A stretch of DNA of 64,000 bases from Cercis canadensis (taxonomy: Eukaryota > Streptophyta > Magnoliopsida > Fabales > Fabaceae), in contig QAOA01002502.1 in NCBI GenBank assembly GCA_003255065.1, positions 96,127 through 160,126 on the forward strand. The letters are read 5' to 3'. The notes beneath the pieces are model-generated. The model was given only the letters and a program-made list of their open reading frames with translations. It made no database searches and was not told where the DNA came from. Positions 24,763 to 35,521 of this stretch are shown here, one piece after another (the first letter of the stretch is position 1; each line of letters begins with the position of its first letter). A program made the translations under genes and the position numbers.

Positions 24763-25900
24763 ATATTCAATTGGTTTATTCTAGGACAACTGCTTGTGTT
24801 GATTTGCTTATCAATTGCTATGTTGAATTCATTTGTGTTTTGTCTTACTTTAGCTTTAAAGTTATCAAAAAAGATGTTTAGATCACTTTGAGAGTCATGT
24901 GTGACTACCTTGAATTATTTAATAAAGGTCAAAATGACATCTAAATTTGAATATACAATCAAGGGAAATCTTAAAATAATTTTATACAAAATATTTAAAT
25001 GGTACACCTCTTTGAATCTGTTAAGTACTCAACATCCAATGATTTTTTTCAAAAAGTAAATACTAGGATTGTTTATACATGCAAAATGCTCAACAAAACA
25101 AAACATACTCTATATGTAAGCATCTCTAAATTTTTAATATAAATTTATTGACAACTTGATATCGGGTTGCACTTTTTGTACAATTTCAACTCTATTTACA
25201 TTGTGACATCTCTCTTACAAACTATCAATATTCTCATTGTTTTTGTGCATTTTCCATGCTGCAATCAATCCGGTGACTTACACATAAGACTATGAATTTT
25301 TCATTATTCTATATGCATGTAAAGATATATGCTTTGGGAAGATAAAATGACATTTACCTTTTATAATACATACTCCTAACCTTTTAGCATATATAATTTT
25401 TTATTTATCATTGTCTATGGATGTAATGGTCCTAAGTCAGCTAGGTAGTGTGTATATATATATATATATATAGCTAAAAATTTACCATTATACACTTGAT
25501 GATGTGGCCACCATACGGAGTACATAATATCACTTGATGCTAATGACTTATTCTAAGGGAGCAATGCTTATGTTGGAAAGTTAAGGTAAAATGAACTTGC
25601 TACCATGACTTCGTATCTCCTTTTAGCAAAAATATTGAGTTATTCAATTTTTTTGACTTAGTGGAGAGTGTTACTGAGTGACATCTGGTCAAAAAATGGC
25701 AAAAGAACTAAGTCAGTTACATGCATCTTGTCATTTGTTACTCCAACAAATACACCAAAATTATGTTGTATTTGTTGTCACAAATTTTTTGAATGTAGCA
25801 ACTTAATCCAGTGGCTGACACATAATTGCATCCCTTTTTCACTATTCTATATACATGTAAAGATATATGCTTTAGGAGGATAAAATGGTCAGGATGAGAA
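24763..25900 (+). repeat. 3' flank of the RPA-like locus, repeated at 12.6-13.4 kb
   Basis: 24,830-25,080 matches 12,770-13,010, and 25,255-25,780 matches modules at 12,600-12,700, 13,060-13,356 and 17-18.6 kb. A (TA)n run lies at about 25,452-25,472. A second partial copy of the GTAGCAACTTAATCCAGTGGC module begins at about 25,795. No coding homology. Confidence 0.65.
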
Positions 25901-25984
25901 CAACTATATGAGGACAGAAAATATTATCTATAAGGAGGTTTTTGAAAAACTCAACCATAGAGGTACAATTTCTGATGCCCCATG

Positions 25985-26420
25985 AATGGATATATCATTA
26001 GTCATATGAAAGTCAAAGTATTTAATAATTAAAAGCTTCTATATTCCTTGCTTCTTTTCGTTGTAAGTGGCCTCTAATGCTTTCCAAATTCTCTTGGAGA
26101 CAAATGAAATGATAGAGATCATAGAGTCTATCAGATAGATTACTCAAAATGTAGCCTCTGCACAAAACTTCATCATCTGCCCATTTGTTGTGTTTATCTA
26201 CCAATTCTTGCATATCTTTTTCTATTAGTATTTGTATGGCCTCCAAATTATGATCAAGCAAATACACTATCTTCATGGCAGTTAACAAAAACATCATTTT
26301 GTCTTTCCAACGATGTTATCTGTCCCATCAAAACGATTCAATTTTACAAAGTCTTAATTCATCACTTTGAACATTGATTCTTGTGTCGTCTATCTCCATC
26401 TTCTTTAAAAAAAATAACTT
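25985..26420 (-). mobile_element. Ty1/copia gag fragment
   Basis: Minus-strand translation gives FLLTAMKIVYLLD, KWADDEVLCRGYILSNLSD and RLYDLYHFICLQENLESI in the order seen at the start of plant Ty1/copia Gag (UBN2-type) proteins. Only this part of gag is present; no protease, integrase, RT or LTR was seen nearby. It is a broken scrap of uncertain age. Confidence 0.65.
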
Positions 26421-26714
26421 CTTAAGATTTTTATAAAGTACAACTGGGTAGAAGAAAATAAAAATAAGAGTTTTGTATGTTTAGACCATGTATAGAACAC
26501 TATCCTTAAGACATTAATTCCCCCAATAGTAGCTATATTGTTTTGGAAAATATACTTTTAGGATTTATCCAAGCACCTAGAAATCTATTGTCAACAATTT
26601 ATTGGAATTATAGCATGTAATATTTTATTTTTAAAATTTATTTTGGTTCTGAAGTTATGATGCTTCCAATGTGTTTATTGGGATTATAGCATTAATTGGG
26701 TGCCTTGTAGGGTT

Positions 26715-28069
26715 GAGCAAAAATCTATGAACCGCACTTAATTGATTAAATTGAAGCCAAAACATTCATCATAATTGGCTTGATTTTGTTCAACGGTTAA
26801 GATTATATATCAATTTTAAGGAAAATCAATTTGGACGATTTTGGATTTTGCAATCCAATAGTAATAGATGCCGACCAAATGCACTATGCAAAGATATTAC
26901 TTTTTCACCTTGCAGATTCCCACCCAAGTGTTATTGTCCACTTTCACTCTAGATATTCAAATTTATTCAACTACCCCACTTTTTTTTTTTTTACCACAAG
27001 TCTATCCATTTTATCACTTTTCCAATATTTTTTTATTACTTATTTTTCTTGATCTTATCATCCTTCTCATTCACCAAGAAACAAACACTTTCTTGATCTG
27101 ATATAATTATTTTTTGGCATGTTTTCTCATATGGTGCCATTCTTGCATTTCATAAGGAACTATTTATTTTGACATATACTAGACCAAAATCATTGAGTGG
27201 GTCCCACAAAAACTCACCCAACTAGATGGGGGGTAGCACCACCCCCCATATTTCGTGATTGTAGGATATCAATCACCTTTAATTTTTGCTTCAAATTTAA
27301 TTTTAGGTTTCAAATATGAATCTCTCCCCTTAAACAATCCCACCATAGGCATCACAACCAGTGCAACGATCGCTAAAGACTGTAGANGAGCAAAAATCTA
27401 TGCACCGCACTTAATTGATTAAATTGAAGCCAAAACATTCATCATAATTGGCTTGATTTTGTTCAACGGATAAGATTATATATCAATTTTAAGGAAAATC
27501 AATTTGGACGATTGAGGACGATTTTGGATTTTGCAATCCAATAGTAATAGATGCCGACCAAATGCACTATGCAAAGATATTATTTTTTCACCTTGCAGAT
27601 TCCCACCCAAGTGTTATTGTCCACTTTCACTCTAGATATTCAAATTTATTCAACTACCCCACTTTTTTTTTTTTTTTCACAAGTCTATCCATTTTATCAC
27701 TTTTCCAATATTTTTTTATTAATTATTTTTCTTGATCTTATCATCCTTCTCATTCACCAAGAAACAAACACTTTCTCGATCTGATATAATTATTTTTTGG
27801 CATGTTTTCTCATATGGTGCCATTCTTGCATTTTATAAGTAACTATTTATTTTGACATATACTGGACCAAAATCATTGAGTGGGTCCCACAAAAACTCAC
27901 CCAACTAGATGAGGAGTAGCACCACCCCCCATATTTTGTGATTGTAGGATATCAATCACCTTTAATTTTTGCTTCAAATTTAATTTTAGGTTTCAAATAT
28001 GAATCTCTCCCCTTAAACAATCCCGCCAAAGGCATCACAACCAGTGCAACGATCGCTAAAGACTGTAGA
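26715..28069 (+). repeat. 0.67-kb direct duplication across a single N
   Basis: Copy 1 (26,715-27,386) and copy 2 (27,388-28,069) both run from GAGCAAAAATCTATG to CGCTAAAGACTGTAGA and differ by a few substitutions and a 10-bp insertion in copy 2 (GAGGACGATT near 27,513). One N (27,387) is exactly at the junction. The content is unrecognised and AT-rich, with long T tracts. Either a recent tandem duplication or, more likely, an unmerged overlap or haplotype pair. Confidence 0.9.
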
Positions 28070-29257
28070 AAATACACATCTTGCACTTATTGTTACTACA
28101 CTAACTTCTATGGTACTTGTTAGTTCACTTGGTACTTGTTTTAGTTTTCAAGTTATTTCATTTTCTAGACTCATCAACTTTTGTGGTTGACTGATTGGTT
28201 AAAGTCGTAAGTAGTTGTTGATTGATTGGTATTCATCATTTATTTCAATGACATGCACATTGTTGGACTTATAAAGTGATTCTTCCATTCTATTTTCATT
28301 ATGGAATTTCTCTTGTTTAGTGTTCCTCGATATTCTTTAATTCTCTATAATCTCACAATGGAGAGAGAAGGCATATGCAACTCTTCCATAAGAAAGCTAG
28401 TTGTTAATGTTTGGGATCTTTTCACCAAAAAAAAAAAAAAGTGATAATAAACTAGTGAGCCATAGAATATAACTACTTGTAATTACTGTCAACTTAGTTT
28501 TTTGTGGGACCCAAGAATGCATGTACTTGGGAATTTGTATTACCACCTTAAATCTTGTAAGAACAATCCCAATATTAAGAATGTCTTCATGAGACAATGA
28601 AGATTTGGAGATTTTTTGTTATTTGATTGATTTTGATTAATTATGATGTCTGGCAAGCATTATGTTCTTAGGGTTGTCCCTTATTTTTAGTGTTTTATAA
28701 TTTCTAATTTTCTAGTGTTCGGTTGTTCACTCATCATCACTATTATGTAATTTGTACTATTTTTGTATGTTGAATGTTAGCTTGAAGCTTGTATTATTTT
28801 TATATTTTTAATATTTTATAATTTTTAGTGTTCAAATGCAAGAAAGGGATATACTCATGTCATATGCAGGCTTTAATCTTGTCTGAATTAAATATTAGTC
28901 GTCATTATCATATTCTATATGGCCTAAATAATTTTCACTTCAATTGGGCTCATTTAGTCTACAAGGTCCAAAATGAGTCCTAAATTTTGTTAAAACCCAC
29001 TTAAATTTAAACTCCAAATTCAATCCTATAGCCTGGCCCAACACCAGCCCAAATCGAATGAACCCACCCAAAATTCGTCAAAATTGACCTTCTTGATTTT
29101 TACTTAAAAATTGGTCGGTCTCGATTTTCATTTTGCATTCTTCGGTTCTCATTGGTTGGCTAATCAGAGTGCTAAATTTGACTATAATCGATCGACGCTC
29201 AACCCTAAATTCATCATGCATTTTGCCTAAAAAAATCATGAAAGTTGCGTCTATTAT
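28070..29257. other. Unrecognised spacer
   Basis: AT-rich, with a poly-A run near 28,427. No coding homology or clear repeat partner in the window. Confidence 0.5.
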
Positions 29258-31301
29258 TGTCACAATGCACTTGAAAATCACCACAACGCATATGACAAAA
29301 TTGAAAGAGATTAAATTTCAAATAAACTTTAAGTCGTTACCAATTATATTAGAAAACAAGATAAATAATTGGAAAACTATTTTTTCAGTTTTAAAGTTAG
29401 TCTATAAACCAAAGCGAGTTCAATAGTCTATTTGTGTATAAGAAAGTGGTTAAGCACTACACGACATTTATTCAAAGAATGGTTACCACAAATTAATAGT
29501 GCAAATGAAATTATGGCTAACAATGTATTTTATTTATCTAAAAAGTAACAAAAGTATCTACAACGAACAATTGAATGAAATAAAAGCTATGAATATTAAT
29601 TCTCAAATTTAAACATGCAATGCATGCAACTAATGTATCATAATCCTTTCACCCATTCTCGTAGTACACTTTTCTATGGTAGTGCTTATCCTTACTTAGG
29701 ACGGATAAAATGGGTCACCTCATATATAGATGGATTGTCCTATCATTCCATGATAAGTATAGGGCCTGTAGATGCTAAATGTTCAATCACATTCCTAAAT
29801 CCAATCCACGAAATTATATTACAACACTTGTTTGAGTCTCAAAAGGGGATGGGAGATTTAATTACATCCAAATAAAAATAAAAAGCGAAAAAGGAAGGGC
29901 TGCATTCTTGCTCCAAGTCTTCAACTAGTTCCTCAAGATTATACTCTCCCAATTGCTTATGCACTTGTAGCCACGATTGATCATATTTAAAATTGCTCAT
30001 GACAACATCAAAACACAAGTTAAAAGGTTCACAATCCTAACAAAATTAGCTAAGGCAAACATCATATCTCTTACACATATGAATGATACTTAAATAAAGA
30101 TAGATAGGCAAGAATCACAACTCAATGAATTCAATAATCTCCTAAACAAATCCAAGTTAATCTCAAAATGGTCATAGGACAGCCGCTGAATACTTCATAT
30201 AACAACCAAAATAGCATAATAATCAACTCCAAAAAAAAATTCAATTAGGTACAGCAAATGAACCCAAGAAGATCCCCCAACAATACTCCAACAAATGCTG
30301 ACAAGAAGACCAAAACAACATCATTTTTTTTCTTTTTTTTGGGTAATCGCTAAAGCAACAACCAATGAGATGCCAAAATAGCAAACAAATAAATTCTAAA
30401 CATGAACCTAAACATGCTAAAACAACAAAAGAAAATGACTCAAAATAGTCTATAAATTCAAAACAGCTAGTAGACAAAAGCCTAAACAAACCTTAATTAG
30501 CCTTTATTTAGCATAAAAAACAATCCCATTTAAGCATCAAGGTAGCAACAACCATTTAGAACCAAGAAAGGATACACGATAAAAAGTTTGACATTGTAGC
30601 ACACAAAAACAATAAAACTAGTAAAAATTCTTTCAACCCAAAGACAAATAGCATCATATCTTAAAATGAAATTAATGAGCAAAAACACCCTTAACAACCC
30701 CACAGGACATGATAAATAAATAAAGAAAACTTACTAGAGTGAAAATGAAGAAGGGCAGATAGGATCAACACATACAAATAATGAAACAGAGCATAGAGTG
30801 AGAGAAACATAACCAAATTATACCCAAATGGCAAGAAAAATAGCAAAGAGCAGATAATAGATATATAATAGATAACCATATAACATAAATAACCAAAAAT
30901 GAAAATGAACAAGAAATACATAACAACCAAAAAAAAATAGAACGGGATAGAGCATGTAACTAAATAACCAAAAAATGAAAATGAGCAAAAAAATTACAAA
31001 AAAAAAAAAAGAAAGTAGCATGAACGAACTAATCAGACAAATGGAAAATGAACAAAACTAATCCCATCATTAAAATCATGGAGAGAACATGGGAAAAGAG
31101 AAAAATAAAAAATAATAGAAGCAAATTTGAAGAATCAAAGCATAACTAGCAACTCAAATTTCAAAGTTCTTCTCATACTATTTCTATCAATGACTAGATA
31201 TTAGAAATTCTACACTATTAGAATGAAACTCACTCATAGCCACTCAAACACCCAATTTAGCAAATTAGAAAGAAATTTAGAGAAAAGCTAAATCGAAAAG
31301 G
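29258..31301. mobile_element. LTR-like DNA related to the 13.4-kb solo LTR, interrupted by CACTA
   Basis: Starts TGTCACAATGCACTTG, parallel to the start of the LTR at 13,357, and shares the following block (CCAATTATATTAGAAAA, CTATAAACCAAAGCGAGTTC, GGATAAAATGGGTCACCT, AGATGGATTGTCCTATC) up to about 29,850. After that it is AT-rich with only loose similarity. The CACTA element at 31,302 is inserted in it, and the same DNA resumes at 35,401 for about 120 bp. The right end of the LTR is not recognisable. Confidence 0.5.
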
Positions 31302-31309
31302 CACTACAA

Positions 31310-31620
31310 GAAAAAGCCAGTTTTTCAACGGAAAATTCCAACAGAACAAAATACCGTTGGAATTTCTGAAAAATTCCAACGGTAATTCCCACGGATAAAA
31401 TTTTGTTAAAATTCCAACGGTAATTCCAATGGAATTACATTACCGTTGGAATTTTCCGTCAGAATTTCCGTTAAAGATGTCTAAATTTTTTTTTTCAAGA
31501 ATTCCAACAGAATATACCGTTAAAATTTTTTTTTTTAATTTTTTTTTATTAAATCCAACTGTATTTCCAACGGTAATTTTCATTTTATTACCGTTAGAAT
31601 TTTGTAGAATATTTTCACTT
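31310..31620. repeat. Left subterminal array of TTCCAACGG motifs
   Basis: About a dozen motifs of the form AATTCCAACGG, CCGTTGGAATTT and close variants, in both orientations, so the stretch can fold into many small hairpins. Comparable subterminal arrays bind TNPA in Spm; the binding role here is inferred. Confidence 0.8.
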
Positions 31621-31696
31621 CCTCAAATCCCTAACTTCTCCTCCTCCTCGACTCTTCTTCGACTTAGAAATTAGAGGGGAACGATTCGCATTTGAC

Positions 31697-32238
31697 ATTT
31701 CTACCTATCTTGTTGTGGAGAAAGAAAGAACACTTGCGACATATGGGATTAATGTTGTGTGCACGCACCTTGGGAGTGTTGTGCCATGGAATACGGCTGA
31801 GAACAAATTCATTTGCCCCTGTCATGGATCCCGGTACAATGACCAAGGAAGAGTTGTGAGAGGACCTGCTCCTCTGGTAAGCAAAATGAAAACCTCAACG
31901 TACTTTTCCTTTGTCATTAGTTCTTTATAACTCTGAAAATTTTTCTGATTCACTTTGTCATGTATGTAACTTGATGATTACCCGAATATCACCCAACATT
32001 CTAGAGGGATATTAAGATTTATAATCGTTTTGCTGCTAGTGTTTTGGAGTCATGGCATCAAACTTGTTCTGATTGGGTTCTTTGGAAATTTGATCCATTG
32101 ATGAATGTTTAATTCTTGTTTATTGGACAGTCTCTAGCATTGGCCCATTGTGATGTTAATTTAGATGATGGGAAGGTGGTGTTTGTTCCATGGGTTGAAA
32201 CAGATTTCAGAACAGGTGAAGCTCCATGGTGGGCTTAG
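31697..32238 (+). pseudogene. petC: Captured fragment of cytochrome b6f Rieske iron-sulphur protein (petC), with intron
   Basis: Exon-like part 1 (about 31,697-31,876) encodes [19 protein letters not shown] and both Rieske boxes: C-T-H-L-G-S and C-P-C-H-G-S, followed by [13 protein letters not shown] donor at 31,877 and an AG acceptor ending at 32,130 bound a 254-bp intron, phase 0. Part 2 (32,131-32,238) encodes [29 protein letters not shown] and PWWA then TAG, the normal C-terminus. Missing are the transit peptide, membrane anchor and hinge. The iron-sulphur ligands are kept, but the second box-I cysteine, which forms the conserved disulphide, is serine. The retained intron shows capture from genomic DNA, not from mRNA. 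The parent gene is nuclear, so this is not plastid DNA transfer. It cannot make a working b6f subunit. Confidence 0.9.
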
Positions 32239-32334
32239 ACTTGTTGAAGCTGCCCCTCCATTATCATACGTATAATTCGGACCTAATGACTCAGTTTTGT
32301 ATTAATGCATAAACACTAAACACATTAGGGGAAG

Positions 32335-32940
32335 AGTATAAGAATTGGGTTTATCTCTGATTTAGTGGTTGCCAATTCTGTGATGTCAATGTACTGTAAA
32401 TGTGGAGAATTAGGGGAAACCTGGAAGCTGTTCGATGAAATGCCTCACAAGAATGTCGGTTCGTGGAATGTTATTATTGCTGGATACGCTGCTAAGGGAG
32501 ATTGTATTCCCAATTTGGATTTATGGCAACTTTTTAGAAAAATGCAAGCTGATGGATTTAAGTCTGATGCTTTTACAGTTGCAACTCTACTGCCTATGTG
32601 TTATAGTAATGATGGGGAATTGGATTATGGGAGGGAGCTTCATTGTTATCTTGTGAAGAATGGATTGGATTGGATTTGAAGATGGGTTCAGATGTTCATA
32701 TGGGGTCTTTGATAGATATGTATTCAAGAAGTAATAAAGTCATTCTTAGCATACGAGTATTTGAACAAATGAAGTGCAGAAACATATATGTATGGACGGC
32801 AATGATTAATGGTTATGCACAGAATGGAGCACCTGATGAAGCATTGGCTCTTCTGCATGAGATGCAAGTGAAGGCTGGAATGAAACCCAACAAAGTATCA
32901 CTTGTGAGTGTGCTTCCAGCTTGTAGTTCACTTGCTGCAT
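32335..32940 (+). pseudogene. Captured fragment of a PLS-type pentatricopeptide repeat (PPR) gene
   Basis: Translation gives consecutive PPR motifs: VVANSVMSMYCKCGELG..WKLFDEMPHKN, SWNVIIAGYAAKGD, LWQLFRKMQADGFKSDAFT, LDYGRELHCYLVKNGL, then after a frame change near 32,660 GSLIDMYSRSNKV, VFEQMK.RNIYVWTAMINGY, EALALLHEMQ and PNKVSLVSVLPACSSLA. The alternating lengths and phrases such as IAGYAAKGD fit the PLS/E class, which acts in organelle RNA processing. Only about 200 residues of a protein usually of 500 or more are present, with no start, C-terminal E/DYW domain or organelle signal. Homology stops near 32,940. Same strand as the Rieske and GASA pieces. Confidence 0.88.
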
Positions 32941-34572
32941 ATTTCACAATCCCTTTATTCTTGCTATCCAAATCAAAATTAGTAAGTGCATTCCTTCCTT
33001 AAGATAATTTTTTTTGCATGGTTATGATAATCAAATTTGTTTCTTGATTTTCTTGATATCATGGATTATTCACTTTATTCTATTCATCATATACAGACTT
33101 GTTTCATGGGCTTAGGTAAATGACAAGTCAATCTCCTTGCTTTAAGATATTTCTGTCAATAATGCAGGTTGTGCTTCAGCAAAGTTGTTGTCTCTAATGA
33201 CCCCCAATTATTTTCTTGTCTCTAACATATTCCCAGAAAATTAGGTTGCAAGTGGAGATGGTACTGCTAGCTGGCTACTTCGTAAATCCTTTTATTTTCT
33301 TGTCTATAATGACCTAGTACTCAGCTACTCGCCAGCTGGAGCGGTGGCTAACACAATACAACACACAACACATAGAATAGAAAACAAGTAAAGGATTGTT
33401 TTTAAGTACAAATTAAGGGGATATTCATTCATTGGACTGCGTCTGCATGCATGTTAAATAGGTCAACAAACTAAGGTTTTATATATATAGAAATAGCAAA
33501 GAAGAAGACAAGGCAGCTCTTTTTGCTATTTTTCTGAATTTTGTAAGTTTGTCTTCGTCCACACATATACTCCACTTGAATTGTCCGACGTTCCCTTGTT
33601 TCGATCAATTCTATGTGGACAGCTTTGTAATACCACTCCCGTGCCTCTCTGTGCCCTCTAAAACTTCTAGTTTCTTGAAAATACAATAGATAATATAGAA
33701 ATACCAAGAGAAACAAGAAAAAAAAAATGATTATTGCTGTTTCCAATTGTTGAATCAAGTTACCTCCTCTTCTGTGCTTGTGGCTGTGAGAATAGCCAAC
33801 ATGGTTGAACAAGAAAGCTTGCTTTCCTCCTCCCCAAGAATGCCTCGCCAAGTACTTGAAGGTTCACTTCTCTGAACAATTCCTTTGCATTTACAGTGAT
33901 CTGTTTAATTATAATACATGTCTCACTATTTATGCTTCTTTACTTCTTTAAGTAATTATAGTATAATTTTCAAGGTTACACCAGTAATTTATCCGCTATT
34001 TGTCCTTGTGGCTTGTATTCTGCTCCTCTTTCTGTAAAGGATTGGTAGTTGTTATGCCAATGGTCTTTGGTTATATTTGATGTCCTTTTACTTTCATATA
34101 AAGTTGGATGAGAAAACCATTGGATCAATGTGACTAGGTGCATGTGTGTGAGTCAGTTTGATTCACCAGTTCAAGGGACCAAAGAGAGAGAAAATGAGAA
34201 ATAGGAAATGAGTGGCACCAGTCATCATAAGCTGGTGAAAGTGATTAGTTGAATAAGATTTTTCAATCACAACCACACGAGAAAGTAATGAGATTCTCTG
34301 CTATGAAATTCTTGCTTTTTTGGGCAATTATTAGAAGATTACATATTGCCTTTAGTACATTTTGACACATTCATTTATGTTTGCACTAGCTCTGCCTTGT
34401 AAATCTTTTTTTTGGTTTTTTACCTGGTGCTGATTTGGGATTTGGCCTATGACATATGTAAAGATTGTCCTACAAATTGGTTCACTACAAAATTCATATC
34501 ACCTATGCTTATGGCAAGAGAATTAATGCATTAAGGTGTTGATTCTGCTCAAAGGAAACCTTTTAGGCTGTT
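32941..34572. other. CACTA interior between captured fragments
   Basis: Intron- or UTR-like AT-rich DNA, probably captured with the flanking gene pieces. A 126-codon minus-strand frame (33,471-33,851) encodes a basic N-terminus (MARHSWGGGKQAF) and a hydrophobic segment of about 19 residues (residues 39-57), then a charged tail. I do not recognise it. It could be a fourth captured fragment or a chance frame. Confidence 0.4.
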
Positions 34573-34773
34573 ATGTTAAAAGCCTTTAGCTTCATTATTG
34601 TCATTGTTATACTGGACAGGTGCTCCAAGGCAGGAGTTCAAGATAGGTGCTTGAAGTACTGTGCAATATGCTGCGAGGAGTGCAAATGTGTTCCTTCTAG
34701 GACTTACGAGAACAAGCATGGATATTCTGCTACACAGTACAATTTGTACAATGTTGTGGCAAAAAAATTGTAA
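34573..34773 (+). pseudogene. Captured GASA/snakin (gibberellin-regulated peptide) exon fragment
   Basis: From an AG acceptor at 34,618-34,619 the frame reads [18 protein letters not shown] then [15 protein letters not shown], the core of the 12-cysteine GASA domain of secreted plant peptides. Homology ends at about 34,721: the expected CPCYRD... tail is replaced by unrelated sequence to a stop at 34,771-34,773, so the last cysteines are lost. The first 15 codons of the open frame come from intron-like DNA (a hydrophobic FIIVIVIL run that only mimics a signal peptide). It is not a functional GASA peptide, although the frame itself is open for 66 codons. Confidence 0.88.
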
Positions 34774-35019
34774 ATATCATTACTCTACAGTGCAAGTGCA
34801 GACATTTTGTTGTGGGTTGTTGATTCTTTTTATTTAATTAATTCTTTGTAATGTAACTTGTCAAATATCTTCATCAATAATAAATTTATTCACTTCAAAT
34901 ATATCTTTATTTACATTTTACATGTATATGATCTAAAGGATTTTCATTTAAATGTACTTCTTTTGGTATATAAGAGAAAGAAACAAAGAACTATGTATTA
35001 TTCAGGAATTTACAAAAAA

Positions 35020-35395
35020 AAATTCCAACGGAAATTCCATTCTGTTGGAATTTCAAAAACCAAAATCAAAAAATAATTTTTTATTTTTTTAAAAAATATT
35101 TTTTAAAATATATTAAAAATTCTAACGGTAATTCCAATGGTATTTTCCGTTGAAATTTTTTAAAATAATTCCAACGGAAATTTACTGTTGGAATTTGTCG
35201 TCAGAATTTTTTGTCAAAAAAGTTTTCTCACGGTAAAATTCCGTTGGAATTATTTTCCGTTGAAATTTTCGTAGGAATTACGCAATTCCAACGGGCTATT
35301 TTCTAACGACACGGATTCTGTTGGAATCCAGAATTCCAACGGAATTTGGCAAAATTCCAACGGAAAAATTTCGTTGGAATCCAGGAAATTTGTTG
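35020..35395. repeat. Right subterminal array of TTCCAACGG motifs
   Basis: Mirror counterpart of the left array: AATTCCAACGG, CCGTTGGAATT and variants at high density right up to the TTGTTGTAGTG terminus of the CACTA element. Confidence 0.8.
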
Positions 35396-35521
35396 TAGTG
35401 AGGGAAATATCAAAATCTTACAAAGGGTTGAGCAATAGGTCCAATTCATAGAGTATGGGCATGGTTATGGGCTCTCTTCTATTCTTCTGCCGCTGATAAC
35501 ATCGGAAATCACTATCTTTGT

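Larger units (their letters stand above)
31302..35400 (+). mobile_element. Non-autonomous CACTA transposon carrying captured host-gene fragments
   Basis: The left end CACTACAAGAAAAAGCC and the right end AAATTTGTTGTAGTG form imperfect inverted CACTA (En/Spm) termini. A perfect 3-bp target duplication AGG flanks them (31,299-31,301 and 35,401-35,403), exactly the size this superfamily makes. Subterminal regions (31,320-31,610 and 35,020-35,395) are packed with AATTCCAACGG-type motifs in both orientations, as in Spm subterminal arrays. No TNPA/TNPD transposase is present, so it needed a helper. Inside, all on the plus strand, are fragments of a b6f Rieske protein (31.7-32.24 kb), a PPR protein (32.34-32.94 kb) and a GASA peptide (34.62-34.72 kb). 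This is the Pack-CACTA/transduplication architecture known from plants. Confidence 0.9.

Noticed and set aside
19290-25900. Complete Helitron
   Set aside because: An RPA-like gene is present, but no Rep/helicase homology, TC...CTRR ends or terminal hairpin could be identified.
27938-28123. Small plus-strand frame at the end of the second duplicate
   Set aside because: No homology; most of it lies in the duplicated block and it is not supported beyond chance.
30691-31021. Hydrophobic minus-strand frames that look like membrane proteins
   Set aside because: A/T-rich low-complexity DNA translated into Phe/Leu/Tyr runs; overlapping frames look equally hydrophobic.
31697-32238. Plastid DNA insertion or intact petC gene
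   Set aside because: petC is nuclear in land plants, and the copy lacks transit peptide, anchor and hinge; it lies within CACTA ends.
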